From positions 1 through 44,017 of the forward strand of contig JAFLTH010000018.1 in assembly GCA_022510525.1 (NCBI GenBank): 44,017 bases of DNA, written 5' to 3'. This DNA is from Lachnospiraceae bacterium. GTDB lineage: Bacteria > Bacillota > Clostridia > Lachnospirales > Lachnospiraceae. The translations under genes were made by a program, and so were the position numbers. The notes below the pieces were generated by a model, which was not told the origin of the DNA, did no database searches, and worked only from the letters and a program-made list of their open reading frames with translations. Below, in pieces: positions 8,148-17,236 of this stretch (its first letter is position 1; every line of letters starts with the position of its first letter).

Positions 8148-9974
8148 TTATGCACCGTCCGGAATCAAAAGCACCTGACCTATATATATCAGATTACTGG
8201 TTAGTCCGTTCAAACTCTTTATTGCATCTACCGTTGTTCCGTATCTTTGTGCAAGAATCCATAGTGTATCTCCGGAACGGACCGTATATTCAAAATATGA
8301 TGGAGAAGTCGATGCAGATGTCGGGATTCTTAATACCTGACCTATATATAATGAATCACTTGTCAGCCCGTTCAATCGTTTTATGGCATCAACTGTGGTT
8401 CCATATCTTTGTGCGATAAGCCACAGAGAATCGCCTGAGCGAACCGTATATTCGACATAACCGGACCCCGGATTATTTGATGGTATATTTTCCTGAATAC
8501 CCAGAAAGATATTATAAAGAGCCTGCCAGGTAGCGGCACCAACGATACCGTCCGGATTAAGCTGCATCATCTGTTGGAAGGTTATTACCGCCTGTTTTGT
8601 TGCCGCACCAAATATACCGTCTTGGGAAACACTTGGAATATTAGGATAAAATTGCGAAATTACGTTTAAAATATATTGCAATGTCAATACATCATTTCCT
8701 CTTGAGCCCTGACTCAGTACAGTGTTTGGAGGTACTGTTCCGACTCCGATAGATGTTCCTTCGCTGTCAAGCTCTGCCAGTCTTGTAACTGCCGTATATA
8801 CTTGTGAAATCTTATACCAGGTGGCCTTTCCGACAACACCGTCAGAACCGAGGTTAAATATGCTCTGAAACTTTCTGACCGCCGCTTCCGTGCTGCTCCC
8901 AAATACACCTGTCTCATCGGTAATATTGGGAATCGCCGGATAATTCCTGCGTATTCTGTTCAAATAGGTCTGAATTGTCTGGACATCCAACCCTGTACTG
9001 CCTCTTCTCAACGGTGTACCGGGATAAGAAGCTGTGGCATCCGAAACCGAATTTGCTTCTGCAATCACTATATCATCCGGATAATACGAGCGTAGAATCT
9101 GCAAAGGAGTAAGTCCACGCTGCGCCAATGTAACAGTACCCCACTGGGAAAGACCTGAGCAGGTAACTGTAGTACCGTTGCAGAAAGAAGTAAAGTATGG
9201 CGCATTCTGCCCCGGCCTTTTTACATATTCATTGAAAATCTCGTCTACTATATTATTAATAGATTCATAAATCGGTCCACCGTATACATAAGCCTGATCG
9301 TATGCAGTGTTATTTGTAATATCAAAATCGTATCCCTGACTTCTGTACCACTCTGTAAATATGCGGTTTAGCGCAAATGTAATAATTGCATAAATATTCG
9401 CTCTTAATGCCGCATCTGGCCAGGTGGGATAAATTTCGCTGCTGGCAACATTTTTCACATAATCAAGAAAAGACACATTAACATCGGCAGCATAAGAAGC
9501 AGGCGGTCCCAGATGTACCGTAACAGTCTTGGGAATTACTACCTGGCGAAGTACACGAGGCTCATCAACAGGCTCCTGCTGAAAATGCGGCTCTATCCTT
9601 GCAACTGCCGGTTTTTCAATTGCAATTCTTGTCACATCTGTGCTGCGTCCAAGTTCCTGCAATGGTATAAGCGTAATCGGTAAAATGGCAGACTCCCCAT
9701 CATATATCGGAACACCCTCTACATAGACGGTTCGAAAACCTTCTCCCTGAGCAAGTACATCATATCCCACATAAGGTGTTCCGGTATAATTTGGATTTAA
9801 TGAAAGACTTGAGTCTACAGTTTCCAAAGAAACCATGGGAGTTTCTCCGTTTGAATCTGTTGTAAGATCATAAACTCTGCCTCCCTGATCATCCAGAATA
9901 CGGATTTGTATCCCTTCAAGCGGAATAGCATCATTGGCAACCCTTGTTTGTATAGTCAAATAACCAATAGCCAT
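8148..9974 (-). CDS. SleC/SpoIID-type peptidoglycan lytic protein with two PG-binding and two LysM domains
   Basis: The 608-residue protein begins with a beta-rich domain (1-105). A SpoIID/SleC-like region (about 150-310) contains VKNVASSEIYPTWP, where E180 aligns with the catalytic Glu of SpoIID lytic transglycosylases. Two PG_binding_1 domains follow (about 320-395 and 422-492), then two LysM domains (508-551 and 563-605). From memory, the first 400 residues resemble clostridial SleC, which cuts spore cortex peptidoglycan, but the LysM pair is extra. No signal peptide is visible at MAIGYLTIQT, so delivery to the wall is unclear. The ribosome site AAGGAGA lies inside a hairpin shared with the end of serA. 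A strong terminator follows. The domain calls are firm; spore function is a guess, since no sporulation genes are in the window. Confidence 0.82.
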   Translation of the reverse strand: MAIGYLTIQTRVANDAIPLEGIQIRILDDQGGRVYDLTTDSNGETPMVSLETVDSSLSLNPNYTGTPYVGYDVLAQGEGFRTVYVEGVPIYDGESAILPITLIPLQELGRSTDVTRIAIEKPAVARIEPHFQQEPVDEPRVLRQVVIPKTVTVHLGPPASYAADVNVSFLDYVKNVASSEIYPTWPDAALRANIYAIITFALNRIFTEWYRSQGYDFDITNNTAYDQAYVYGGPIYESINNIVDEIFNEYVKRPGQNAPYFTSFCNGTTVTCSGLSQWGTVTLAQRGLTPLQILRSYYPDDIVIAEANSVSDATASYPGTPLRRGSTGLDVQTIQTYLNRIRRNYPAIPNITDETGVFGSSTEAAVRKFQSIFNLGSDGVVGKATWYKISQVYTAVTRLAELDSEGTSIGVGTVPPNTVLSQGSRGNDVLTLQYILNVISQFYPNIPSVSQDGIFGAATKQAVITFQQMMQLNPDGIVGAATWQALYNIFLGIQENIPSNNPGSGYVEYTVRSGDSLWLIAQRYGTTVDAIKRLNGLTSDSLYIGQVLRIPTSASTSPSYFEYTVRSGDTLWILAQRYGTTVDAIKSLNGLTSNLIYIGQVLLIPDGA

Positions 9975-9982
9975 AAATAAAA

Positions 9983-10035
9983 AATCTCCTTTTTTCCTCT
10001 GTTCTATTATATGAACGGAAAGAAAAAAGGAGATT
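9983..10035 (-). promoter_or_regulatory. Hairpin between serA and the SleC-like gene that includes its ribosome site
   Basis: Perfect 14-nt arms (9983-9996 and 10022-10035) are separated by 25 nt. On the minus strand the 3' arm carries AAAGGAGATT, the ribosome site of the gene at 9974, and is followed by TTTT. It could end serA transcripts, or hide the ribosome site in read-through RNA. The loop contains TATAAT (minus strand, 10006-10011), a possible -10 box from which a shorter RNA would lack the 5' arm. No good -35 was found. Confidence 0.7.
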
Positions 10036-10042
10036 GTTTAAA

Positions 10043-11206
10043 TTATTTAATCACTCTGACACGGAAAACGCCTTCAATAGATGCCAGTTTTTTAATAATA
10101 TCCTCGGATGCCGGTGTTTCAATGTCAAGCATTGTGTAAGCAACCTCTCCCTTGGACTTATTGGTCATATCTGAAATATTGATTCCGTTGTCACCGAAAC
10201 AAGCCGTAAATTTTGTGATCATATTGGCAATATTCTTGTGGAAGATTGCAACACGTCCTGCCTGGGTGCATACGCCCATATCACATTTGGGGTAATTTAC
10301 ACTGTTAATGATATTACCGTTTTCAAGATAATCCATCATCTGTTTGACTGCCATCTTAGCGCAGTTATCTTCGGATTCTTCGGTAGATGCACCAAGGTGT
10401 GGAATAACAATACAGCCTTCTGTTCCGGCAGTTGTGGGATTAGGAAAGTCCGATACGTATTTACGCACTTTTTCAGACTTTATTCCGTCAATGACTGCTT
10501 TTTCATCTGCAAGAAGGTCTCTTGCAAAGTTAAGTAAGATTACTCCGTCTTTCATCTTATCTATTGCTTCTTTATTGATCATTCCTTTGGTCGCATCCAT
10601 AAGCGGCACATGAATTGTTATGATATCGCAGTTTTCGTAAATTTCATCTACATTCAATACGTGTTTAACATCGCGGCTCAGATTCCATGCAGCATCCACC
10701 GACACATAAGGGTCGTATCCGTATACTTCCATTCCAAGATGCTTGGCCACATTAGCAACTTTGACACCAATTGCACCAAGACCGATTATACCCAGCTTTT
10801 TATCCTGAATCTCGGTTCCTGCAAAGTCTTTCTTTGCTTTTTCCGCATCTTTGGCTATGTTCTCATCATCTTTGTTGGCAGATACCCATTCGATTCCGCC
10901 TACAATGTCTCTGGATGCCAGAAGCATAGCAGCAATCACAAGTTCTTTTACACCGTTTGCATTGGCTCCGGGTGTATTAAATACTACAATTCCTTTTTCT
11001 GCACATTTCTCCACCGGTATGTTATTGACACCTGCACCGGCTCTTGCAATTGCAAGCAGATTCTCCGGCAGCTCCATATCATGCATTGCCGCACTTCTTA
11101 CCAGTATGCCGTCTGCTTCCGCTGCATTATCCGTTTTTTGATACTGTGCTGTAAATTTCTCAGTTCCTACTGCAGAAATAGGATTTAAACAATGATATTT
11201 AAACAT
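10043..11206 (-). CDS. serA: D-3-phosphoglycerate dehydrogenase
   Basis: This enzyme catalyses the first step of serine synthesis, oxidising 3-phosphoglycerate to 3-phosphohydroxypyruvate with NAD. The NAD-binding fold shows LGIIGLGAIGVKVANVAKHLGM, and the catalytic region has ARAGAGVNNIP and PHLGASTEESEDN (active-site His-Leu-Gly). The C-terminal ACT-like domain begins near residue 315. At 387 residues it is the short form found in many clostridia, without the extra allosteric domain. I chose the ATG at 11206 because AGAGG lies 7 nt upstream. An in-frame ATG at 11242 would overlap the end of serC and lacks a ribosome site. It is 16 nt behind serC, and both probably come from the serC promoter. 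Confidence 0.96.
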   Translation of the reverse strand: MFKYHCLNPISAVGTEKFTAQYQKTDNAAEADGILVRSAAMHDMELPENLLAIARAGAGVNNIPVEKCAEKGIVVFNTPGANANGVKELVIAAMLLASRDIVGGIEWVSANKDDENIAKDAEKAKKDFAGTEIQDKKLGIIGLGAIGVKVANVAKHLGMEVYGYDPYVSVDAAWNLSRDVKHVLNVDEIYENCDIITIHVPLMDATKGMINKEAIDKMKDGVILLNFARDLLADEKAVIDGIKSEKVRKYVSDFPNPTTAGTEGCIVIPHLGASTEESEDNCAKMAVKQMMDYLENGNIINSVNYPKCDMGVCTQAGRVAIFHKNIANMITKFTACFGDNGINISDMTNKSKGEVAYTMLDIETPASEDIIKKLASIEGVFRVRVIK

Positions 11207-11222
11207 TTGATTTCCTCTTTCC

Positions 11223-12305
11223 TTATCGGTTATTTTTCTCAAATTCCCTCATAAATTCCACAAGCTTCTCCACACCCTCAATAGGCATTGCATTATATAT
11301 GCTTGCGCGCATTCCGCCTACGCTGCGGTGACCTTTCAGATTGACAAAGCCGGCTGCTGTCGCTTCTTTTATGAACTTAGCATCCATTTCGTCATCACCG
11401 GTAATAAACGGAACATTCATAAGAGAACGGTCTTCTTTTCTTACAGTACCTTTGAACAGGCTGCTTTCATCCAGAAAATCATATAAAATCTTAGCTTTTT
11501 TCTCATTGATTTCTTTCATTTTGCTAAGACCGCCGTTCTTAAGCAGCCACTTAAATACCTTACCGCATATATAAATTCCATAGCAGGGAGGGGTATTATA
11601 TAATGATTCATTATCTGCATGTACCTTGAATTTCATCATAGTAGGCGTTCCCGGAAGTACTTCATCCGTAAGAAGATCCTCTCTGATGATTACAACCTGT
11701 ACTCCGGCAGGTCCCACATTCTTCTGCACTCCGGCATATACCAGACCATACCTGGTCACATCCATAGGTTCTGATAAGAAACAGGATGAAACATCGGAAA
11801 CCAGAATTTTGCCCTTTGTATCCGGCAAAGTATGGAATTTGGTTCCATATATCGTATTATTTTCGCAGATATAAACATAGTCCATATCATCCGTAACAGG
11901 CAAATCGGAACAATCCGGTATGTAAGAAAAAGTCTTATCGGCAGAAGATGCAAGTTCTACCGCTTCTCCGTATATCTTAGCTTCCGCAAAAGCCTTTTTA
12001 GCCCACTGTCCTGTCAGAATATATCCCGCTTTGCGATTTTTCATAAGATTCATCGGAACAGACGCAAAAACCAGACTTGCGCCGCCCTGTAAAAATAACA
12101 CCTTATAATTATCGGGAATATTTAATAATGTTCGAAGATCAGCCTCCGCCTCTTTAATGATTGTATCGTATACCTTGGAGCGATGACTCATCTCCATTAC
12201 GGACATACCGCTTCCCTTATAATCCAGCATCTCCTCTGCTGCTTCTTTTAAAACCTCTTCAGGCAAGACCGCCGGTCCTGCCGAAAAATTATATACTCTA
12301 GACAC
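11223..12305 (-). CDS. serC: Phosphoserine aminotransferase
   Basis: This PLP enzyme turns 3-phosphohydroxypyruvate and glutamate into phosphoserine and 2-oxoglutarate, the second serine step; it also serves pyridoxal phosphate synthesis in some bacteria. The class V aminotransferase fold is complete at 360 residues. YNFSAGPAVLPEEVL is at the N-terminus, FLQGGASLVFASVPMN follows, and GVQKNVGPAGVQVVII holds the PLP-binding Lys. The start is GTG at 12305 with GGAGG 9 nt before it. It leads a serC-serA unit. Its promoter is clear at 12350-12378. No phosphoserine phosphatase gene is in the window. Confidence 0.97.
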   Translation of the reverse strand: MSRVYNFSAGPAVLPEEVLKEAAEEMLDYKGSGMSVMEMSHRSKVYDTIIKEAEADLRTLLNIPDNYKVLFLQGGASLVFASVPMNLMKNRKAGYILTGQWAKKAFAEAKIYGEAVELASSADKTFSYIPDCSDLPVTDDMDYVYICENNTIYGTKFHTLPDTKGKILVSDVSSCFLSEPMDVTRYGLVYAGVQKNVGPAGVQVVIIREDLLTDEVLPGTPTMMKFKVHADNESLYNTPPCYGIYICGKVFKWLLKNGGLSKMKEINEKKAKILYDFLDESSLFKGTVRKEDRSLMNVPFITGDDEMDAKFIKEATAAGFVNLKGHRSVGGMRASIYNAMPIEGVEKLVEFMREFEKNNR

Positions 12306-12349
12306 TTTTCATTTCCTCCGATAAATAACAGTTTTACAAATCACAGAAT

Positions 12350-12378
12350 ATTTTACATTCATACTATAGTTTCGTCAA
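12350..12378 (-). promoter_or_regulatory. SigA-type promoter of serC-serA
   Basis: On the minus strand TTGACG (12373-12378) and TAAAAT (12350-12355) are separated by exactly 17 bp. They lie about 45 nt before the GTG start of serC. The spacing and match are good for the vegetative sigma factor. Confidence 0.7.
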
Positions 12379-12402
12379 GATTCTATTATAATTTTTCACT
12401 CT

Positions 12403-13800
12403 TTAATAAAACATAACCACCGGTGTCCCCATCTCCACCATCTCATATATTTTAGACATAACGGAATACGGTGCATTAATACAGCCATGCGAACCGTTGG
12501 TCTGATATATTTTCCCTCCAAAGTTACTGCGCCACGTGGCATCATGTATTCCTATATTGCCTTTTACAGGCATCCAGAAATTCACATGCGAGGCGTAACC
12601 TTCTCCACGTAAAATGCGGTCAGTCTGTTTTATATATACATAATTAACGCCTTCGGGGGTTCCCATGTCGCGGGATGTATTTCCGGTTACAATCGGTGTT
12701 TCAATCTCAAGCTTTCCATTCAGATAATAGTACAGCATCTGCTCGGTCATATCAACTTCGACATATGTATCGCCTATATCATCTTTTCCCTGTTTCACCG
12801 AGGTTTGTTTATAGACAGGTGTATGTATCTCATCCACTTTATTGGCAAAGGCCTGGGTAAGATATTCGATTTCTGCATCTTTATCCAGTTTATTCCCGTA
12901 TATACCGCCCTCTACTTCTACAATTTCGCCCCTTGTCGCCTTAAAACGTCTGGTTTTTCCTACGGTATCATACTGTTCTGCCAGCTTGTCGATAAATTCC
13001 GTTATCGCATCCTCCCTCAGTTGCAGCTGCCCTTTATCATCAAATGCAAAACTTCCGTCCTCTTCAAGCAAAATCCAGTCACACACTACGGAAGCATCTA
13101 CAGGTACCATTGCTTCACCTATCTGATATACGACATTGCAGTCCTGAAAGTCTTCAATAAGTTCCCAATTATGCAGTATTTCCTGCATTTCCTGAGTAAT
13201 CTCCATGTCATAATAGCAGCCGGCCTCTTCCAGTGAAATGGAGTCTTCTGCATTTTTAACAGCTTCCTCTACTGCAAGTTTTGCCGCTTCAACATTTAAA
13301 AGTCCGCATCTTTCATTTAACAACTCATAGCCGTTATATGTCTTAACAATCGCAAGTTTTCCGTTTCCGACATTTCCTTTGGGAAGAAAAGACATGGCGT
13401 TAAAACATTCTTCAAAATCACCCTCGTCGTATATTATCGCAGGATTCAGTTTATCATTTCTGATTTTCCATAAGCTGTCCAACCATAGCCATGAATTCTG
13501 CCTGTCAAGATACAGTTTCAGTGACTGTCCAAAATCATATTGATAATCAATATCCTCGGCTGATATCTTATATGCATTCTGATCTTTATCATAAATAGTA
13601 ATGCCATCATAATCAAACTTTCCGGACAGCTCTTCATTGACCTCCTCAATGCTTTTACCTGTACAATAGACTCCGTTTATCCAGGTTCCGTACTCAAAAG
13701 CATTACGGTAATAAATTGCAAGTCCGATATAAGCTATCATAAACTGCAGTATGACTACAAAGAACAGTATTATAACTTTTTTAAACGAATTTTTTCCCAT
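12403..13800 (-). CDS. L,D-transpeptidase (YkuD) with N-terminal anchor
   Basis: The 465-residue wall enzyme has a short basic N-terminus and a single membrane segment (about 9-30), then an extracytoplasmic region with two repeats of the PG_binding_4 type. The YkuD catalytic domain carries HDATWRSNFGG and SHGCINAP, with catalytic Cys about C440. The family joins peptidoglycan stems through 3-3 cross-links or attaches proteins. I chose the ATG at 13800 because GGAAAG lies just upstream; a longer reading to 13863 would overlap the end of ilvB. It follows ilvB by 22 nt, so it may be expressed at the tail of the amino-acid operon. The domain call is firm. Confidence 0.93.
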   Translation of the reverse strand: MGKNSFKKVIILFFVVILQFMIAYIGLAIYYRNAFEYGTWINGVYCTGKSIEEVNEELSGKFDYDGITIYDKDQNAYKISAEDIDYQYDFGQSLKLYLDRQNSWLWLDSLWKIRNDKLNPAIIYDEGDFEECFNAMSFLPKGNVGNGKLAIVKTYNGYELLNERCGLLNVEAAKLAVEEAVKNAEDSISLEEAGCYYDMEITQEMQEILHNWELIEDFQDCNVVYQIGEAMVPVDASVVCDWILLEEDGSFAFDDKGQLQLREDAITEFIDKLAEQYDTVGKTRRFKATRGEIVEVEGGIYGNKLDKDAEIEYLTQAFANKVDEIHTPVYKQTSVKQGKDDIGDTYVEVDMTEQMLYYYLNGKLEIETPIVTGNTSRDMGTPEGVNYVYIKQTDRILRGEGYASHVNFWMPVKGNIGIHDATWRSNFGGKIYQTNGSHGCINAPYSVMSKIYEMVEMGTPVVMFY

Positions 13801-13822
13801 ATAACTTTCCGGTTTATTTAAA

Positions 13823-15502
13823 TTATTCTTGCTTCTCCAAATCCTGCGCATCAAAGGCTTCACTTATAGGCGCACCTGCCGGTACCATTGGAAATACCTT
13901 ATCATCTTCCGGAATAATGCAATCCAATAATACAGGTGCATTCATTGCCAACGCTTTTTCAATTGCAGGCGCAACTTCTTCCTTAGTTGTTACACGTATT
14001 GCCTCACAGCCAAGTCCCTCCGCAACCTTGCAGAAATCAACCTTGTCACTGAGTACAGTCTGGGAATAGCGTTTTTCATAAAAGAGTGTCTGCCACTGTC
14101 TAACCATTCCCAATACGTGATTGTTTATTACAATCTGGATAATCGGAATATTGTATCTGCTTGCGGTTGCCAGTTCATTCATATTCATCCTAAAGCAACC
14201 GTCCCCTGCAATATTGACACAAATTTTATCCGGTTTGCCGACTTTTGCTCCTATGCAGGCACCCAGTCCATATCCCATAGTACCAAGACCGCCCGATGAC
14301 AGGAAAGTACGAGGTTTTGAGTATTTATAATACTGCGCCGCCCACATCTGATGCTGCCCCACATCGGTAGTTATGATAGCCTGACCCTTGGTAATACGGT
14401 CAAGTTCTTCCATAATATACGGACAGGACAAAACTGAATCGTCATAACCCAGCGGATATTTTTCCTTGTAGTTTTCAATATGAGCGGTCCACTCCTTATG
14501 GTCCTGTTTATCCAGCTTAGAATTCAACTCATTTAATACTTTTTTCAAATCGCCTACTATTGATATGTCGGTACGGATATTCTTATCTATTTCGGCTGCA
14601 TCAATATCTATATGAAGCACTCTGGCATTCTCGGCAAATCTCTTAGGATTACCTATTACTCTGTCGGAAAATCTTGCACCGAGCGCTATAAAAAGGTCGC
14701 ATTCGCTTGCACCGAAGTTGGAAGCCTTGGTTCCGTGCATTCCTATCATTCCGGTATAAAGTGCATCATGCCCGTCATATGCACCTTTTCCCATCAGGGT
14801 ATCGCATACAGGTGCATCAACCTTCTTGGCAAATTCCTTTACTTCTTCATATGCGCCTGAAATTACTGCACCGCCGCCCACACAAATCAAAGGTTTCTTA
14901 GATTCTTTAATGGCTTCCAGTGCTTTTTCAATATCAGTTGTATTATCGATAACTTTTTTACTGTATTCTGTCACCGGCATTTTAGTGTATTCGCACTTGT
15001 TGGCAGTAACATCCTTGGTGATATCCACCAGCACAGGACCCGGGCGTCCGCTTCTTGCAATTGCAAAAGCCTTACGCAGTGTATCCGCAAGTATATTGAC
15101 ATCCTTTACAATATAGCCATGCTTGGTGATCGGCATAGTCACACCTGCAATATCTACTTCCTGAAAAGAATCCTTTCCAAGCAAAGGCAGATTTACATTA
15201 CAGGTAATCGCTACCATCGGCACCGAATCCATATATGCGGTTGCAATACCGGTAACCAGATTGGTTGCTCCCGGCCCGCTTGTTGCAAGACACACCCCCA
15301 CCTTTCCGGTAGCGCGCGCATAGCCGTCTGCAGCATGCGCAGCGCCCTGTTCATGAGAAGTCAGAATATGATTTATTTCATTACTATGTTGATACAAAGC
15401 ATCATATACATTTAAAATACTTCCTCCGGGGTAACCGAATACCGTATCCACTCCCTGCTCTTTCAAACATTCTACAACGATTTCCGAACCTGTGAGTAAC
15501 AT
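13823..15502 (-). CDS. ilvB: Acetolactate synthase large subunit
   Basis: This ThDP/FAD enzyme condenses pyruvate with pyruvate or 2-oxobutyrate in valine, leucine and isoleucine synthesis. At 559 residues it has all three domains. The catalytic Glu is in SHEQGAAHAADGYAR. The central FAD domain has GMHGTKASN, and the ThDP motif begins GDGCFRMN and ends in IQIVINN. No regulatory subunit gene (ilvN) is adjacent, so the small subunit must be elsewhere or absent. It begins 4 nt after ilvD, so the two are translationally coupled. The biosynthetic rather than catabolic (AlsS) role is inferred from the ilvD and leuB neighbours. Confidence 0.95.
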   Translation of the reverse strand: MLLTGSEIVVECLKEQGVDTVFGYPGGSILNVYDALYQHSNEINHILTSHEQGAAHAADGYARATGKVGVCLATSGPGATNLVTGIATAYMDSVPMVAITCNVNLPLLGKDSFQEVDIAGVTMPITKHGYIVKDVNILADTLRKAFAIARSGRPGPVLVDITKDVTANKCEYTKMPVTEYSKKVIDNTTDIEKALEAIKESKKPLICVGGGAVISGAYEEVKEFAKKVDAPVCDTLMGKGAYDGHDALYTGMIGMHGTKASNFGASECDLFIALGARFSDRVIGNPKRFAENARVLHIDIDAAEIDKNIRTDISIVGDLKKVLNELNSKLDKQDHKEWTAHIENYKEKYPLGYDDSVLSCPYIMEELDRITKGQAIITTDVGQHQMWAAQYYKYSKPRTFLSSGGLGTMGYGLGACIGAKVGKPDKICVNIAGDGCFRMNMNELATASRYNIPIIQIVINNHVLGMVRQWQTLFYEKRYSQTVLSDKVDFCKVAEGLGCEAIRVTTKEEVAPAIEKALAMNAPVLLDCIIPEDDKVFPMVPAGAPISEAFDAQDLEKQE

Positions 15503-15506
15503 TACT

Positions 15507-17180
15507 TTATTCTCCTCTCTTATTCATTAAGATGGCGCCTCTGTTTCCGCTTGTTACAAGTTCACGGTATCTTGCAAGATAGCCTGTTGTAATCTCAGGT
15601 TCCCTTGGCTGCCATTTTTCTTTCCTTGCCGCCAGCTCTTCGTCAGATACCTTTATATCAAGCTTCATTTCAGGAATGTTTATACTTATGATATCTCCTT
15701 CTTCCACCAGTGCAATAGGACCGCCTACTGCCGCTTCCGGAGACACATGTCCTATGGAAGCGCCACGGGATGCTCCTGAGAAACGACCGTCCGTAATAAG
15801 CGCAACACTTGAGCCAAGTCCCATTCCTGCAATAGCGGATGTGGGATTCAACATCTCGCGCATACCCGGACCTCCTTTGGGTCCCTCATAACGTATTACA
15901 ACAACGTCTCCCGCAACTATCTTACCGCCCTTAATTGCTTCAATTGCATCTTCCTCACAATCAAATACACGTGCAGGTCCTTCATGTACCATCATTTCCT
16001 CTACGACAGCCGAACGCTTAACAACACTTCCGTCCGGAGCAAGATTTCCTTTTAATACAGCAAGACCGCCTGTCTTGGAATAGGGATTGTCAAGAGGTCG
16101 TATAACTTCAGGATTTTTATTTACAGCATCAGCAATATTTTCTCCTATAGTATTTCCTGTTACCGTCATGCAATTCGTATTTAACAATCCTGCATCCGCA
16201 AGTTCCTTCATAACCGCATAAACGCCTCCGGCTTCATTCAAATCCTCCATATATGTAGGACCTGCCGGTGCAAGGTGGCAGAGATTAGGAGTTTTAGCGC
16301 TTATATCGTTTGCAAATGCTATGTCAAAATCAAAGCCGATTTCATGTGCGATAGCAGGTAAATGCAGCATTGAATTGGTTGAGCAGCCAAGCGCCATATC
16401 TACTGTAAGTGCATTTAAAACCGCGTCCTTAGTTATAATATCGCTTGGTCTGATATTCTTTTTATACAGCTCCATAACAGCCATTCCGGCATGTTTAGCT
16501 AACTTGATTCTTTCAGAATATACCGCGGGAATCGTGCCGTTACCGCGAAGTCCCATACCCAGCGCCTCTGTCAGACAGTTCATCGAATTGGCCGTATACA
16601 TACCGGAGCAGGAACCGCAGGTAGGACATACCTTCTCCTCAAATTCCCTTACGTCTTCCTCGGTCATAGTACCTGCCGCATGGGAGCCTACCGCCTCAAA
16701 CATAGAAGATAAGCTTCTCTTTTGACCCCGTACGTGACCTGCCAGCATAGGTCCTCCGGATACAAATACCGTAGGCACATTGATTCTTGCGGCCGCCATC
16801 AAAAGACCCGGCACATTTTTATCACAGTTGGGAACCATTACCAGTGCATCGAACTGGTGTGCGAGTGCCATACACTCGGTAGAATCCGCTATCAAATCTC
16901 TTGTGACAAGCGAATACTTCATACCGATATGTCCCATTGCTATTCCGTCACATACCGCAATAGCCGGAAATACCACCGGAACACCGCCGGCCTCGGCTAC
17001 TCCCAGCTTAACCGCATTAACGATTTTATCAAGATTCATATGCCCCGGCACAATCTCATTATATGAACTTACTATGCCGACCATTGGTTTGTTCATCTCC
17101 TCCTCCGTAAAACCGAGCGCATTAAATAAGCTTCGGTGCGGAGCCTGCTGTATACCTTTTTTTACGTTATCACTTTTCAT
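15507..17180 (-). CDS. ilvD: Dihydroxy-acid dehydratase
   Basis: This Fe-S enzyme dehydrates dihydroxy-isovalerate and dihydroxy-methylvalerate to the 2-keto acids of valine and isoleucine synthesis. The 557-residue protein shows the cluster ligands in PNCDKNVPG and [19 protein letters not shown], and the C-terminal conserved block [20 protein letters not shown]. Length and motifs are normal for IlvD. It stands between a GT-C-like membrane protein gene (56 nt upstream) and ilvB (4 nt downstream). I see no separate promoter in the 56-nt gap, so it may depend on read-through from leuB. Confidence 0.97.
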   Translation of the reverse strand: MKSDNVKKGIQQAPHRSLFNALGFTEEEMNKPMVGIVSSYNEIVPGHMNLDKIVNAVKLGVAEAGGVPVVFPAIAVCDGIAMGHIGMKYSLVTRDLIADSTECMALAHQFDALVMVPNCDKNVPGLLMAAARINVPTVFVSGGPMLAGHVRGQKRSLSSMFEAVGSHAAGTMTEEDVREFEEKVCPTCGSCSGMYTANSMNCLTEALGMGLRGNGTIPAVYSERIKLAKHAGMAVMELYKKNIRPSDIITKDAVLNALTVDMALGCSTNSMLHLPAIAHEIGFDFDIAFANDISAKTPNLCHLAPAGPTYMEDLNEAGGVYAVMKELADAGLLNTNCMTVTGNTIGENIADAVNKNPEVIRPLDNPYSKTGGLAVLKGNLAPDGSVVKRSAVVEEMMVHEGPARVFDCEEDAIEAIKGGKIVAGDVVVIRYEGPKGGPGMREMLNPTSAIAGMGLGSSVALITDGRFSGASRGASIGHVSPEAAVGGPIALVEEGDIISINIPEMKLDIKVSDEELAARKEKWQPREPEITTGYLARYRELVTSGNRGAILMNKRGE

Positions 17181-17236
17181 TACTCATCTCTCCTTTATAA
17201 TATTAACTGTAATTTTGAATCTTCCGGACTTACATA

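Noticed and set aside
10610-11188. 192-residue plus-strand frame opposite serA
   Set aside because: Cys- and Tyr-rich low-plausibility protein; serA is complete on the other strand.
11206-11242. Longer N-terminus of serA overlapping serC
   Set aside because: No ribosome site for the longer start; AGAGG fits the ATG at 11206 and family alignments begin there.
12805-13236. Plus-strand reading frame opposite the L,D-transpeptidase
   Set aside because: No family features; the opposite strand encodes clear YkuD motifs.
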